Counted from the stretch's first letter, positions 41,016 through 53,519 are shown. The stretch: DNA of 64,000 bases from Amoebidium appalachense (GCA_963693365.1 CAVNZM010000004.1:1488001-1552000), one strand, 5' to 3'. Translations and numbers: made by a program. Notes: a model not told the origin generated them from the sequence alone.

Positions 41016-41349
41016 ATTAGCTAAACTAATACATCCTTAACAATCCTAACTATTTGCACACACACAGCCCAGGATGTTAACCTCAGCCACGCGGGTGGAT
41101 AAAGCTTGTTAAATATTGCTGCGGATTACTAGGCTTGTCAGCCGATCTATCAGTTGACACATCTTGGTTTTTAAACTATTTCCTAGGCGGAAGGCCCGGG
41201 AGGGAAGGAAGGGGGGAGGGGGAGGGGGGGGGGCAGAGAGAGTTTGGAGGGGGGGGGGGGATGGGGGATGGGGGAGGGGCCGGGCAGTGGGGGTTGGGGA
41301 GGGTGGGGAGGGTGTCATCAACATGGGCCTTGTACAAACCTGGACTCCA

Positions 41350-41414
<65 letters not shown>

Positions 41415-42657
41415 TTTCCCCCCCCTTTGCCCTCCTTCCCTCCCTCCTACACAATCACCACCACCACTGCCACCATACACTGCAAAAACAATTCATTCTT
41501 GTATTGCGAGATCTGTCAGACTCTACAGTACCGTGAAACCTCGATGGTATGGGTGCACACAAGCACGAGCGCACACACCTGAACGTGCACATATTCAATT
41601 GTTATTTTTTTTTTAGTGGCGGACATGACAAATGCCCACATAAGCATAGGCCATATAAATATACGCATGACCCGGACAATCAGGCCACATGCATGCAAAC
41701 ATACTTGTGAAAACACGTTTCAAGCCGTGCAAACAGACAAACACAGAGTAACTAGGGAAATGCCCGGGGTGGGGGTTTATCTACTGATAACTTTCTTGAA
41801 ATTCCTTTTCTTTTCCGTGGCTTCTTCCCCTCCCCTTCCTGGGGGGAGGGGGAGGGGGAGGGGGAAGTGGGGGGGGGGGGGGGGGGGGGAGGGGGGGGGA
41901 GGGGCGGGGAGGGGAAGGGGGGGGGGGGGGGGGGAAGGCAGTGGTAAGCCCAAAATTTCAAAAGGGTGAAGAGTCTTGGTGAAGAAGTTGCAAGAGTGAA
42001 TCAGTAGTAGATATTGGGGGGTTACAGAAATAAGGAGTGTTGTGAGTGCGAAATCAACTTCTCAATAAAGATTGTGAATATATTATATTAGGTTTTTGAA
42101 AAGGGTCGCCGTCACGTTGTAATCTGTTTGGACATACAATGCCACCGTGTTACCAACAAACCGGCTAAAAACAACCAAATCTCAATATCCGGATCGAAGC
42201 TATTTAGCAGCGCTTCAAATTAAACAGATCGTAATTATCGATTTTGTAATAAAATCTGCTGATTAAGTACATAACACCATGTTGCAAGATAATTAGTGTG
42301 GGTATAAAAAAAGTCAATCCGGACTACGACCTTCGAAAAAAAAAACTTAGAGATACAAAATACAACAATCGATGCATTCACGGCACACAGTCTTTCATCT
42401 CATGTGTTCAGTTTTAAATTTTTGTTACGCTAGAAATATGTGGAATGAAGGGGCACTATAAGATTATGGAAATGGTGACCAATTAAAACAAAAGCCAATC
42501 GTTCAACAAATTCCGGGAGCCAATTAAAAGAGCTTAAAGATAAACAAAAAAAACCGTCGCAAAGTTCCTGATATATTCCTACTCAGACTCCCCCCCCCCC
42601 CCCCCCCCCCCCCTCTCCCCGCGAACATCCACCCCACACTAACCGCCGTCCATGCAA
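41016..42657. other. spacer with a 64-base C homopolymer
   Basis: Contains a pure C run at 41351-41414, G-rich blocks at 41205-41300 and 41850-41935, then AT-rich unique sequence (42000-42580) and another C run (42591-42613). No exon is supported. Confidence 0.6.
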
Positions 42658-44574
42658 CTATTCAATAAGCTGGGCCTCGTACACAACATCATCAGACCCA
42701 TTCCACTCCGCCTCTCGCGTGAAAGTCGATTTTCCAACGGGCCGGGTGAGTCTAATGATTCGACCCATCTCGCCCGTGTTCCCTTCAAAAGTGCACGTGC
42801 TTTTCAGGGTCAGTTTGCCCCTATTACGGAATCCCACGCCCAAAGTATCCCATGCTGCACCCCCCTCGGAACAATTGTTGTAGCCAAACTGGGCGTCAAT
42901 AGTAACAGATGCATTTTGCATGATTCCATTGTTGGCAATGGCTCCACCGCGATCACTGGGCGCATTGTTATTCACAAATTCTCCCCTGATGATTAAGGTG
43001 CCGTTAATGCGTTCAATCCATGCTGCCCCTCCTCGCGAGCCCCAGCCGAATTCCGTAGCCGTGTTGTTCTCAAACTTCGAGTCGATGGTGACAGTGGCGA
43101 GTTCATTAATGCCGCTAATCATTAGCGCGCCACCGCCAGAAGCACTATTCGACGTAAAAGCGTTACCGATAATATCAACCCTACCCATAACATTATCAAA
43201 CATTAGTGCCCCTCCGACACCGTGTTGAAACTCGTGGTGGTTGTCTTGGAAAACACAGTCTTTAACCTCTGCCTTTCGGATGTTGTCCACCCACAGGATC
43301 CATACCGCACCGCCACCGTCGAAACGTTCACCGACAATGTTGACGCGATTCCCCTGAATGAGAGACCCGCGTAGCGAGAAATCAGACATCGAATCGATAA
43401 ATATGGCCGCACCACCACGCGCACGTGTATAAAAGTTTTTAAATTCGCACCCCTCAATAACGAGCCACACGAGAGAACCAATCAAATCCGATGTGTCCGT
43501 TTCCAGCCGCTCCCACGTGCGAATGGCGGAGGCAAAGCCCAAACCCGTTCTCTCCAAACTGAGGTCGTAGAATTCAAGCCGCTGACTCCTGCCGCCGATA
43601 CGAAATATACACCCCTCTTCAACATTAATATCCGTCGTGATTATCGCTTTCCCTCCATCGGGCTTGCAGCCACGAATAACCAAATTCTTGGCCAGGAGTA
43701 TCTCCGCACTCACATGCTCGTCTTTGGCCAACAGAATCACCGACCAGTCGGGGACATCCGCAATCACTTGCGCAAGTGGCTTCCCCATTTGGCACACTGC
43801 CACAGTGGTGCCGTTTGCTACAACGGCTATATCACCGGGGCAAGGGAGAGCACCTTGGCACGTTACAACGGGAAGTGGGGGAGGTTCATCCGTCCAAGTT
43901 GCCCATGTCTCGCCAGTCGTGTCGTTTCCAGCCGAACTCTCCAGGTCACTCTGAGACTCGTCGTTGGGAAGGTCGTCAATCCCCCCAGTCGGGTCGGCGG
44001 CAGGGGCAATACCCCCAATGGGGTCGGTGGCAGGGGCAATCCCCCCAGTAGGGTCGGTGGCAGGGGCGGTGTCAGTATCGTCCGCGATAGGGCCAAGGTT
44101 CAGTTTTGAATCGGCCACTTCGGTCTCGACATCACGACGCCACGCAGCAAAGGTAACCAAAGGAGTTATCGTTTGTGTTTCATGCGCCGTGCTGGGTGCG
44201 ACATAATCGGAGGCATCCTCTTGTATTATGAGAACATCGTTACCGCGCACAGAATTGTCGTCAGTTTCTTTGGGCTTGTATGCAACAAAGGGACCCTCAA
44301 TGTGGTCATGCACTCGGTCCCGGTCCTCTTCGATAGATTCTGTAGGCTCGCTGGTACTTGGTGAGGCAGTTTCAACCTGATCCACGTCATACTCGGCTAT
44401 TGGGGGTTCAGATGTCTCCTTATAGAGAGCGGGCACATCCCGGGCAGCTATGCTCAATGGTCCTACATGTTTATCAGACACGGGTGTTGCAACCACCCCG
44501 CGGGCAATAAGAGCCGTAGCGAATATCACGCGGAGCAGAATAGGCCCCCGCATGCGGGGCAGAGGGATGCCCAT
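42658..44574 (-). CDS. secreted right-handed beta-helix protein with Pmp-like repeats
   Basis: Intronless. The frame opens at 44640, but the Met at 44574 is preferred because a signal peptide follows at once (MGIPLPRMRGPILL then VIFATALIARGVVA|TP), leaving 638 residues. The mature N-terminal third is acidic and disordered, with three 10-residue repeats of APATDPTGGI type (about 43970-44080). The C-terminal part (about 44000-42660) has parallel beta-helix character. It has seven GGA motifs (GGAAI, GGGAV, GGALM, GGGALM, GGAAW, GGAIA, GGAAW) interleaved with FQDN, FTSN, FENN, FVNN and FEGN. That GGA(I/L/V)+FxxN pairing is the hallmark of chlamydial polymorphic membrane proteins and related beta-helix repeats. 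No transmembrane anchor or autotransporter barrel is visible. The protein is probably extracellular or on the cell surface; its ligand is unknown. Confidence 0.75.
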   Translation of the reverse strand: MGIPLPRMRGPILLRVIFATALIARGVVATPVSDKHVGPLSIAARDVPALYKETSEPPIAEYDVDQVETASPSTSEPTESIEEDRDRVHDHIEGPFVAYKPKETDDNSVRGNDVLIIQEDASDYVAPSTAHETQTITPLVTFAAWRRDVETEVADSKLNLGPIADDTDTAPATDPTGGIAPATDPIGGIAPAADPTGGIDDLPNDESQSDLESSAGNDTTGETWATWTDEPPPLPVVTCQGALPCPGDIAVVANGTTVAVCQMGKPLAQVIADVPDWSVILLAKDEHVSAEILLAKNLVIRGCKPDGGKAIITTDINVEEGCIFRIGGRSQRLEFYDLSLERTGLGFASAIRTWERLETDTSDLIGSLVWLVIEGCEFKNFYTRARGGAAIFIDSMSDFSLRGSLIQGNRVNIVGERFDGGGAVWILWVDNIRKAEVKDCVFQDNHHEFQHGVGGALMFDNVMGRVDIIGNAFTSNSASGGGALMISGINELATVTIDSKFENNTATEFGWGSRGGAAWIERINGTLIIRGEFVNNNAPSDRGGAIANNGIMQNASVTIDAQFGYNNCSEGGAAWDTLGVGFRNRGKLTLKSTCTFEGNTGEMGRIIRLTRPVGKSTFTREAEWNGSDDVVYEAQLIE

Positions 44575-44640
44575 TGTGTGGTGTGTGCACAGTGTTTGCG
44601 TTTGTAATGCTTCGAATATTAAATCGATTCGCTCCAGCAC

Positions 44641-46934
44641 CTAAATTGTATGAATGTGGGGTGGGAATCATATATCTTATAGTAGTGATGAATAATATCA
44701 AACGTGCAGGGTCGATCACACACTGGTTGGCACCGGTACAGTCTGTATCGTTAGAAGCAACGTTCACTACCCTGAACTAATCATGATGTGCAGCCAGAAG
44801 GGAAGAACTGAGAGTCATTTGTTGTTCCCGCTTAGTTTTTATACTAGGGGCTAAGCAACAAAAGCTTTGGAATGTATCACTATAGAGGAGTGCAGATTAT
44901 CTATCACTACAGTTTTATGCGGGCATCATTTGGGGCTAGTAACGTCAAAAATTATCTACTATGTGCACAAAAATAAAAAAAGAAAGACAATCAGAGGTTT
45001 AGACTAGTTTTTACACGGAGTGCATATTGTTTTGTCATCAAAATGTCGTTTCTTAGTATCCGATTCAAGGCCACATAAAAGGCCCGAAATTTACCCGCCT
45101 CCCTCTTGTCCAATCGGTTGCCTTTGGTTCAATGAATCTAAGAATAGAAGAACCATTTTTGGCTCGTCATAAATGTGCTTTCCAGGGTAGGGATTACGAA
45201 AAAAAATCGTCGTAACTTACGATTAACGAGAGACCCCAATACGAATAAGGTCAGGGTACCGTCGTAACAGCTTTCGTATAAGGTGTGTAGCATTATAAAC
45301 GCTTGAATATGTAATTTTCTCTATTTTTTCAATATTTCTGTTCAAGAACAGCACATTCCCCCCCAAGAACATATCTACAGCGCTTCTCATGTGCAATATC
45401 GAGCCCCGATAAGTTTCCAGGGCTTGTAATCTTGCGGTATTCAATTTGTAAAAACACGTATTTTGAGTTTTGCGACTGGAGGGGCGTTTTAGGCGGGGCT
45501 TGCAGCTCCCCAAGAACCCACCCGTTACGATTAAGAAATTGTCTGTTACGATTGGCAAAGGGCGATACGATTAAGCTGGCGAACCCCAGCCCAACCCTGG
45601 TGCTTTCAAAAATCTGATTCGTTTTCGCTCTATTCAGCACCAAAATAGGCAAATGACAAGATAACTACAACAAAGGCGTGTGCACGGCTCGCGGGCCCGC
45701 GGCGCTGCGAGTCTGACGTCGGACCGGGCCACGGCGGAGGCGGCGAAAACATGTGAAGATCATGAGTGGCCGCCGAATGCTTTATAATTATGTTACCGCC
45801 CGGGGCGCAAGAGCATCTTATACCAGTGTTTCCGACGTGTGTACACTGTCGGTGAACTTCTTAGTCGAGCCATATAGATGAGGATCTTCGGATAGTCAAT
45901 TGACCTGGCAAGAGTGTGATCACGAGGGCCAGGGTGTACTTTTGTTAGCCCTCAGAGAGGGGGGAAGGGGGTTGAGGGGGTAGGGGGGGAAACAGAGCGT
46001 AGGGGCAACCGCTCGTTCTCCATTTGAGTACTGGGCTGTAGAAAAAGAGGCCGCGCCTCAAGGCTTTGAAAGGTGTACAGAAAAGGGAGTGTCAAAGGGG
46101 GAGAACTTGAAGAGACAGGGCTAGAGCATCGGGACGGGGAGGGGGGGCGTCGGGAGGGGAGGGGGGGGGGGGGGGGGGAGGGGAGGGGGGAGAGGGGGGT
46201 AGAGAGAGAGAGAGGGAGGGAGGGAGGGAGGGAGAGAGAGAGGGAGCGCGCGTGGGGAGGGAGGGAGACAGGAAGGGAGAGAGGGAAAGAGAGAGGTATG
46301 GGGGAGGTCGGGGGGAGGGTCATTGCACTTTTCTTGGTTGCTCCCTCCGGCCCATCCTGGAACACAACATCTATCCCGGACATTACACGACATGGGTTCT
46401 CCTGAACATGTACGTACACATATGTATCCCTCTATGTTTATAGCCGTTTACTACATGGCCACTCGCTAGAACCAAACTAAAACGGACAACACCAACACCA
46501 ACTGCAACAAAACAAAGTGAAACACACACAGAGAGGGAGAAAGCTGAAGGGGAGGAGTGAGGGGGAGCGGGAGGGAGGCGGATAAAGAGGGCCGGAGGGA
46601 GGGAGAAGGAAGGGAATGATGGAGAGAGTCTAGAAAGGAAGAGCTGGAGAACCTGAGACAGAGAGAGCTTGGGCGGGGGAAAGGAGGAAAGGGAAAGAAA
46701 CAGAGCGTGTTGAGCTTAGAAGAGACATAGGGTCAGTCAGCGAGGGATAGAGGGATTCAGCATTGGCAAGCCTCAAAGATTCACCTCGCAATATTAATTA
46801 GCGGTGGCCGATAAGAGAGATTAGAAGTGACGAGACAACCAGATGAAGGGCCTAGGACGGAGTGGGCATGGAGGGGGAGGTTGGGAGAAACGCAATTGAA
46901 ATTTTCTAATTGTAACTTGAGCTCGAGAAGTAAA
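44641..46934. other. spacer between the beta-helix gene and the LINE cluster
   Basis: A weak TATA-like TATAAGATATAT lies on the minus strand near 44685-44674, upstream of the beta-helix gene. Around 45190-45575 the octamer TTACGATT and variants recur four or five times. At 46140-46300 is a GA/GGGA-rich low-complexity block. No exon is supported. Confidence 0.45.
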
Positions 46935-47473
46935 CCAACTTGGGGTTTACGCTGTTTACTCGAGGCAAAGAGAGACCAGTCTCAGGTATGGGGGGGTTTT
47001 GCTCGGAATATCCCCTCAGCGGTATATCATGATCACGTACATAGATGTCGGGTGATGACTATATATCAGGGTTTACTTTCTCTACGAGACACCATAAAGA
47101 CTAAGAATTTTTTATTTTTATTTTTCTTTTTTTTTTTTCTTTTGACTGGATTTATTCGACGGAAAGATATGACAAGTATGCACGGCATACTGAGAAGACA
47201 ATAAAAACTTCACGAGTTATCCAGTAACAAGTGCATACTGAGATACCTGAACACTGTGTGAAAATCATATAAATACTCAATGTGACGACCAACAGAATTC
47301 AACAAAAAGTCGAAAGTGTTCACATTGCCAGCTAGTGTAGCAGATACCCGGAGGGAAAGAGGTAAAACGCGACATAAAAATCAATTAGTTGGGGTTCCCC
47401 GTTGTTGTTGTTTTTTTTTATTTTGTTTTTTTTTTTATTTTTGGGCTCCCCTGGGACACTCGGTATCAGCTGG

Positions 47474-47562
<89 letters not shown>

Positions 47563-48904
47563 CGCGCACGCGTGCGTGCGTGCGCTAGAATTTTGTAATG
47601 ATGTGTTTCTCAAGCCAATCAATACATCTAATAAACATGTCGTAGTTACGCGTGTTTAGTATAAAATCAAGGATGTTGTAATTTACAGGTAGGCTATCTT
47701 TCTGGGTGTCTGTTGTGAATGTGACGTGTGTGTGTTGCGGTATTATGTGGTCTATCAAACTACATTTAGCGATACATGACCGTTTAAACTGGTGTGTGTG
47801 TGTGTTATTTGGGCATGCAAACGATGCCGCCTTATACTTATTAGATCTCCATAATAGCACGTGTACAGTAAAATCGTGGTAATTGGTCAATAATACCATC
47901 AGCTAGAGAAAGACCAGTTCTACAGAAGGTAATATGTATTTAGGTGTTATACATTTGCGAGTGCCATACTTGGCAATATGGTTAAGGCGGTCATTATAGA
48001 TAAAACGAGACATAAGGCTTAATTTTTCAAGGTGTCTGCTTTCATCGGGTCTAGTGTCGTGTGGTATCTTTTTCCATTTGTTATATTGCGTGATTATCTT
48101 ATGATTGTGTACATGTTTAATAAGTAAGTGGCAGTCCAAAGTCACACGCACACTTTTGCGGGGTTTATTTGTATTTATGCCCGGGGGAGAAGGAGAGAGA
48201 GAGGGAAGGAAAGAGGGGAGAGGTGAGGAGGGGACAGGTCGGATAGAGAAGAGAGGGTGGGAGGGCAAATACTTCTTTAAGCGGCTTATGTGTTTATTGA
48301 ATTTCAGCGCGAGATGGGATACTCTAGCAGCTATTGGGACCAGACCATATATCGAGAGCGTTACAGGCCCAGGTTTACAACAGTTGTTAGATAGAAAGGA
48401 GGCAACTTCTGCTTCAAGGAAATTTGCCAAGGGCTTAAGCGCTCTAGTTCTCTCTTTCTTGATCCAAGCAGCGAGAAGGGGTAAACCATATTCACATGCC
48501 GGGAAGACAAAAGTGCGAATAATATAAGTCTAATAGAAGGATGGAGCGGTGTGTCTTTAAAAATATTAGCCGAGAAGAAAGCTAACCGCTTACGAGCCAA
48601 CTCTACCCTCTTTTCGACCATATGGGAAAACAGAACACCAACAGAATTAACCGGAACGCCAAGATATTTGTATTCTGGAACTATAGGTACAGGTTTAGAT
48701 GATAATGTAAATGTGTGTAAATGGTTAGCTATATCAGGTACAAGAACACCACATTTGTCTATGTTAAAGATCATAAGGTTTGCCTTGCACCATTCTGACA
48801 CTACATCGAACAATCTTTTTATTAGAGAAGTGCAGGCGGAAAGTTATTAATAGGGTCATCATTTTCGGCATAAATCTTGACAGCCAAATCATCTATAAAT
48901 AGGT
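46935..48904 (-). mobile_element. LINE copy B, 5'-truncated and internally damaged
   Basis: It holds the C-terminal part of ORF2 (48862-47586) and the 3' UTR (to about 46935), with a (GT)n tract at 47474-47558. The 5' end is at 48904, inside the reverse transcriptase region, and joins directly to the 3' end of copy C. Next to about 48812-48820 a net 40-bp deletion removes the YADD catalytic segment and the residues after it. Further small indels break the frame. The 3' UTR carries a foreign insert (47104-47380). Dead copy. Confidence 0.85.
47104..47380 (-). mobile_element. retroposed insert with poly(A) tail inside LINE copy B
   Basis: Sequence absent from the 3' UTRs of copies A and C. On the minus strand it starts near 47380 and ends with AATAAA (47156-47151), then an A-rich tail (about 47145-47105), the structure of a reverse-transcribed RNA. 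It has no long frame. The source RNA was not recognised, and target-site duplications are unclear. Confidence 0.6.
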
Positions 48905-49105
48905 TAGGGGGGTTTACTACGCTGTTTACTCGAGGCAAAGAGAACCAGTCTCAGGTATGGGGGGGGGGGTTTGCTCGGAATATCCCCTCAGCGGTATATC
49001 ATGATCACGTACATAGATGTCGGGTGGTGACTATATATCAGGGTTTACTTTCTCTACGAGACACCATAAAGACTACAAGGAGAAATCAATTAGTTGGGGT
49101 TCCCC

Positions 49106-49156
<51 letters not shown>

Positions 49157-49188
49157 GGGCTCCCCTCGGGACACTCGGTATCAGCTGG

Positions 49189-49244
<56 letters not shown>

Positions 49245-52200
49245 TTGTGTGTGTGTGTGCGCGTGCGCTATAATTTTGTAGTGATGTGTTTCTCAAGCCA
49301 ATCAATACATCTAATAAACAGGTCGTAGTTACGCGTGTTTAGTATAAAATCAAGGATGTTGTAATTTACAGGTAGGCTATCTTTCTGGGTGTCTGTTGTG
49401 AATGTGACGTGTGTGTGTTGCGGTATTATGTGGTCTATCAAACTACATTTGGCGATACATGACCGGTTAAACTGGTGTGTGTGTGTGTTGTTTGGGCATG
49501 CAAATGATGCCACCTTATACTTATTAGATCTCCACTGTATAGCACGTGTACAGTAAAAGCGTGGTAATTGATCAATAATACCATCAGCTAGAGAAAGACC
49601 AGTTCTACAGGAAGGTAATATGTATTTAGGTGTTATACACTTGCGAGTGCCATATTTGGCAATATGGTTGAGGCGGTCAGTATATATAAAACGAGACATA
49701 AGGCTTAGTTTTTCAAGGTGTATGCTTTCATCGGGTCTAGTGTCGTGTGGTATCTTTTTCCATTTGTTATATTGCGTGATTATCTTGTGATTGTGTACAT
49801 GTTTAATAAGTAAGTGGCAGTCCAAAGTCACACACACACTATTGCGGGGTTTATTTGTATTTGTGCCCAGGGGAGAAGGGGAGAGAGAGGGGAGGAAAGA
49901 GGGGAGAGGTGAGGAGGGGACAGGTCGGATAGAGAAGAGAGGGTGGGAGGGCAAATACTTCTTTAAGCGGCTTATGTGCTTATTGAATTTCAGCGCGAGA
50001 TAGGATACTCTAGCAGCTATTGGGACCAGACCATATATCGAGAGCGTTACAGGCCCAGGTTTACAACAGTTGTTAGATAGAAAGGAGGCAACTTCTGCTT
50101 CAAGGAAATTTGCCAAGGGTGTTGTAATACGTAGTATTTACATATGGTAAGATCTTCTCAGTTTGTGTTATGTTTCAGTTCATATGCTTAGTGTAAATGC
50201 CACACTCCTATTATGTAAAGTGTAGCATCGATCTCCGATATGCTTGTATACTTGTAATCGTGTTGTATCGGCTTTAATCGTGTATTGTAATATCGATTAG
50301 AATATTTATATGTGTGTACACGGATCCACCCACTCAGGGAGAGACGTGTACATGTTCGTGTGTACATAAATATCTCTGGTTATAGTTATGCTATTACTAT
50401 CTTGTTTGTTGATCTGTGCTCTCTTTTCCTTCCTCTTTCTCCTTCCTTATTTTCTTTTCTTTCTCTCCTTGTCTTCATGTGTATAATCGTATTTCTTTTC
50501 TACTAATATATGTTAGGTAGATTTGTGTTACTTAATACGTGTTCATTGGACGGTAACACACTTAGGCTACACTTAGAATAGCATGTGTGTTTAGACTTCA
50601 TTAATTCACTTTAGTTTTCATGTGTTGCCGGGCTTTAACCAATCATCAAGGTTAAGTGTGATATGTCTGAGTCTTTGCAGTATGTCATAGGTTAGAACTT
50701 CCTTGATGATGACACGAGTTGATCCTAACTAGTGTCTGTGTCCTATCGTGTACGCCTCCGCGTACCGGATCTCTCTGAAAGCAATTGGTTCTTAGTGATT
50801 GGTTTCTATTAGAGATGGATCTGATTTCCGACTGGTCGGAAATCATGTATGGATTGGACTTAGAGGAATTTCAGGTATTTATTCGAAGATCAGAATAAAT
50901 TCAGTTCAGTCGTGTCTAAACATTGATGTCTGTTGTGTACACTGCTCCGATCGTTCCGTGTTTTGTTGTTGTGTGTGTCTGTGGTGTTTTCACACTGCAC
51001 CACTGTGTCTCTGCTTACATCCCAAATACTAATAAAAATTAACAAAGGGTTTAGGCGCTCTAGTTCTCTCTTTCTTGATCCAAGCGGCGAGAAGGGGTAA
51101 ACCATATTCACATGCCGGGAAGACAAAAGTGCGAATAAATGTAAGTCTAATAGAAGGATGGAGGGGTGTGTCTTTAAAAATATTAGCCGAGAAGAAAGCT
51201 AACCGCTTACGAGCCAACTCTACCCTCTTTTCGACCATATGGGGAAACATAACACCAACAGAATCAACCGGAACACCAAGATATTTGTATTCTGGAACTA
51301 TAGGTACAGGTTTAGATGATAATGTAAATGTGTGTAAATTGTTAGCTATATCAGGTACAAGAACACCACATTTGTCTATGTTAAGGATCATAAGGTTTGC
51401 CTTGCACCACTCTGACACTACATCGAACAATCTTTGCAGGCGTCTAGGGGTACGGGCAAGGAGGGACAGATCATCAGCATAGAGAAGTGCAGGCGGAAAG
51501 TTATTAATAGGGTCATCGTTTTCGGCGTAAATCTTGACAGCCAAATCATCTATAAATAGGTTAAACAAAAAGGGGCTAAGCAATGAACCCTGCAAGAGAC
51601 CTCTAGTACGAGCAAAACCATATGAAAGATGCCCATTAACCACAGCTCTACCATAGGTTTGAGACAAGAGTGCTTCTAACAGAACACCAATGCAGTGTGG
51701 TACACCCCGTGCAGCAAGCTTTTCCCATAGGAGACCAGGGGAGACAGAATCGTAAGCAGTTTTCCAATCAATAAAGCCAACATATTGTGCACCAACTTGC
51801 ATAGAATCGTGCAGTGCCATTATTTGAACATAACATGAATTGTTTTTACGAAAAGCGGATTGGCATGGGTGTATGTGAAGAATAGATTGAAACCTAGGGT
51901 GATGTGCAAATAACCTAAGTAAGCAAGCTTCAAAGAATCTACGAACAACCTGGGTTAGTGTAATGGGGCGAAAGGATGATATGGGGCCCTCAGAGTCCTT
52001 CTTAACTATGGGGATCACTAAGGTATCTAACCAAGATGACGGGACATGTCCACATTTAACACACCAAGAAAAGAGAGAGCTTAACATGATAGTAAGATCA
52101 GGTTTAATAGCACGATCACTTTCCTTTTGTGGGTAGGAGGGAACAAGGATTTTAAGAAACCCAGCAGGGAGTCCATCAGGTCCACAAGACTTACTAGAGC

Positions 52201-53519
52201 TATAACTAGATATCACAGACCATATGGCATCGGGACTGAAAAAGGGGAGGATCGATTCTATGGGGATAGATGGGTCTACAGGCCACACAATAGGTTTCTG
52301 AGCGGGGGTCCTATCTTTAAACAGTTCCGAGAAATACTTATCAGAGTCTATGAGGGGGTCTCCAGTGGTATCACCAATAATACGAGCAGGGGGGCCAAAT
52401 CGATTCATACTAGCAAGCCGGCGCAAGCTTTCCTTTTGAGACAGGGGTTCACCTAGTCTAGCGGGAGTGGTGTTTGGTAACAAGAGAGCATCGGGATATT
52501 CCTTCCTACCACCGCCAGCATAATCACCGAGATCTATCAAATCATCAACAATAAAGTTAGTGCATGTATCTAGTACGAGATGTGAATCTGGCCTGGCTTG
52601 TGCAGATTCTAATAGGCGCATATATATAGGGTGTTTCGTAGCATAGCATACACATACATCAACTCTACCCCACTGTGACTTAAGCTGGGATAGACGGAGG
52701 CGAAAGGTGGGAGGGGGAGGGGGGAGCAGATCAAGGGAGATCTTAGGTAGGAAAAGGATAGGAGAGTGGTCAGATGACCTAGAGAGGTTAGGAGGGAGAG
52801 AGAGTTTTGACATGGTTGATGGCCAAAAGGCCACTCCCCAGTCGGTGTTGTGGGCATGGGATATTTGAGGGAACCGCAAAGTGTGACTTTGGACATACCT
52901 TGCTAAAGGGATAGCACGCTCCGGGGGCTTAGATGGGTACCCGACACTCACTTGCAGTGTGTCTGTGTGGTGGAGTCGCGTGTTAAAATCACCTAAAATA
53001 ACAGTGGACATTGGTAACTGTGACAACTTGTGAGTCAATTCGACAACCGACATAGATGGTGGGTAATATACAAAAGTAAAAACATTAGAAAGAAACTCTA
53101 TAGAAACCGAGAATTCCGTTTTTGCTACCGGTTTGCACTTCACTCTCACGTGTGGTGCGGCAAGTACAATAATGCCTCGGTTTTTCGCGTAACCGGGGTG
53201 TGTGGATGTGTCGACCAGTGTAGAGTTGAATTTGTGGTGGTTTTTAAACTGTGTTTCGCAAATCACTGTAAACGTGTGGTTGTTTGTCTGTTGTTGTATG
53301 TAGCTGATTTTATCGTCGAGTGTCCCGGGGGGAGGCCCTTTTGGGGGCCCAGTGTCCGAGCATTCCAGAAGAAGAAGGATAAATTAGGCATCGGTTTGGT
53401 CCGACACCTGTGGGGTTGGTTCCCACTTGTCGCTTACGGGGTCGTATGCACGACCTTCCGCCAGCGCGAACAGTTCGCAGAAGAGCTCGATTTCCATCTC
53501 GCATCGGCGTTTGCGCTCA
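48905..53519 (-). mobile_element. LINE copy C, split by a solo LTR
   Basis: Nearly identical to copy A, in reverse orientation. It covers the ORF1 C-terminus (53519-53379), all of ORF2 (53386-49268, with the YADD segment at about 51478-51467) and the 3' UTR with a T/A tract (49108-49154) and (GT)n (49190-49260). ORF2 is broken twice. A 1-bp loss in a homopolymer near the start (six Gs at 53327-53332, where copy A has seven Cs) shifts the frame. A 925-bp solo LTR also interrupts it at 50120-51044. Confidence 0.88.
50120..51044. mobile_element. solo LTR of an LTR retrotransposon
   Basis: A 925-bp insert in LINE copy C, begins TGTTGTAATACG and ends ATTAACA (TG...CA). The 5-bp target AAGGG is duplicated at 50115-50119 and 51045-51049. 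Copy A has a single uninterrupted AAGGG at the same point, so the boundaries are exact. Internal sequence is non-coding, with AATAAA-like signals at 50894 and 51031 on the plus strand. Such structures arise when the two LTRs of a full element recombine. No full-length partner is in the window. Confidence 0.88.

Noticed and set aside
44575-44640. The upstream Met at 44640 as start of the beta-helix protein
   Set aside because: It would put 22 residues in front of an otherwise good signal peptide. The Met at 44574 is more likely.
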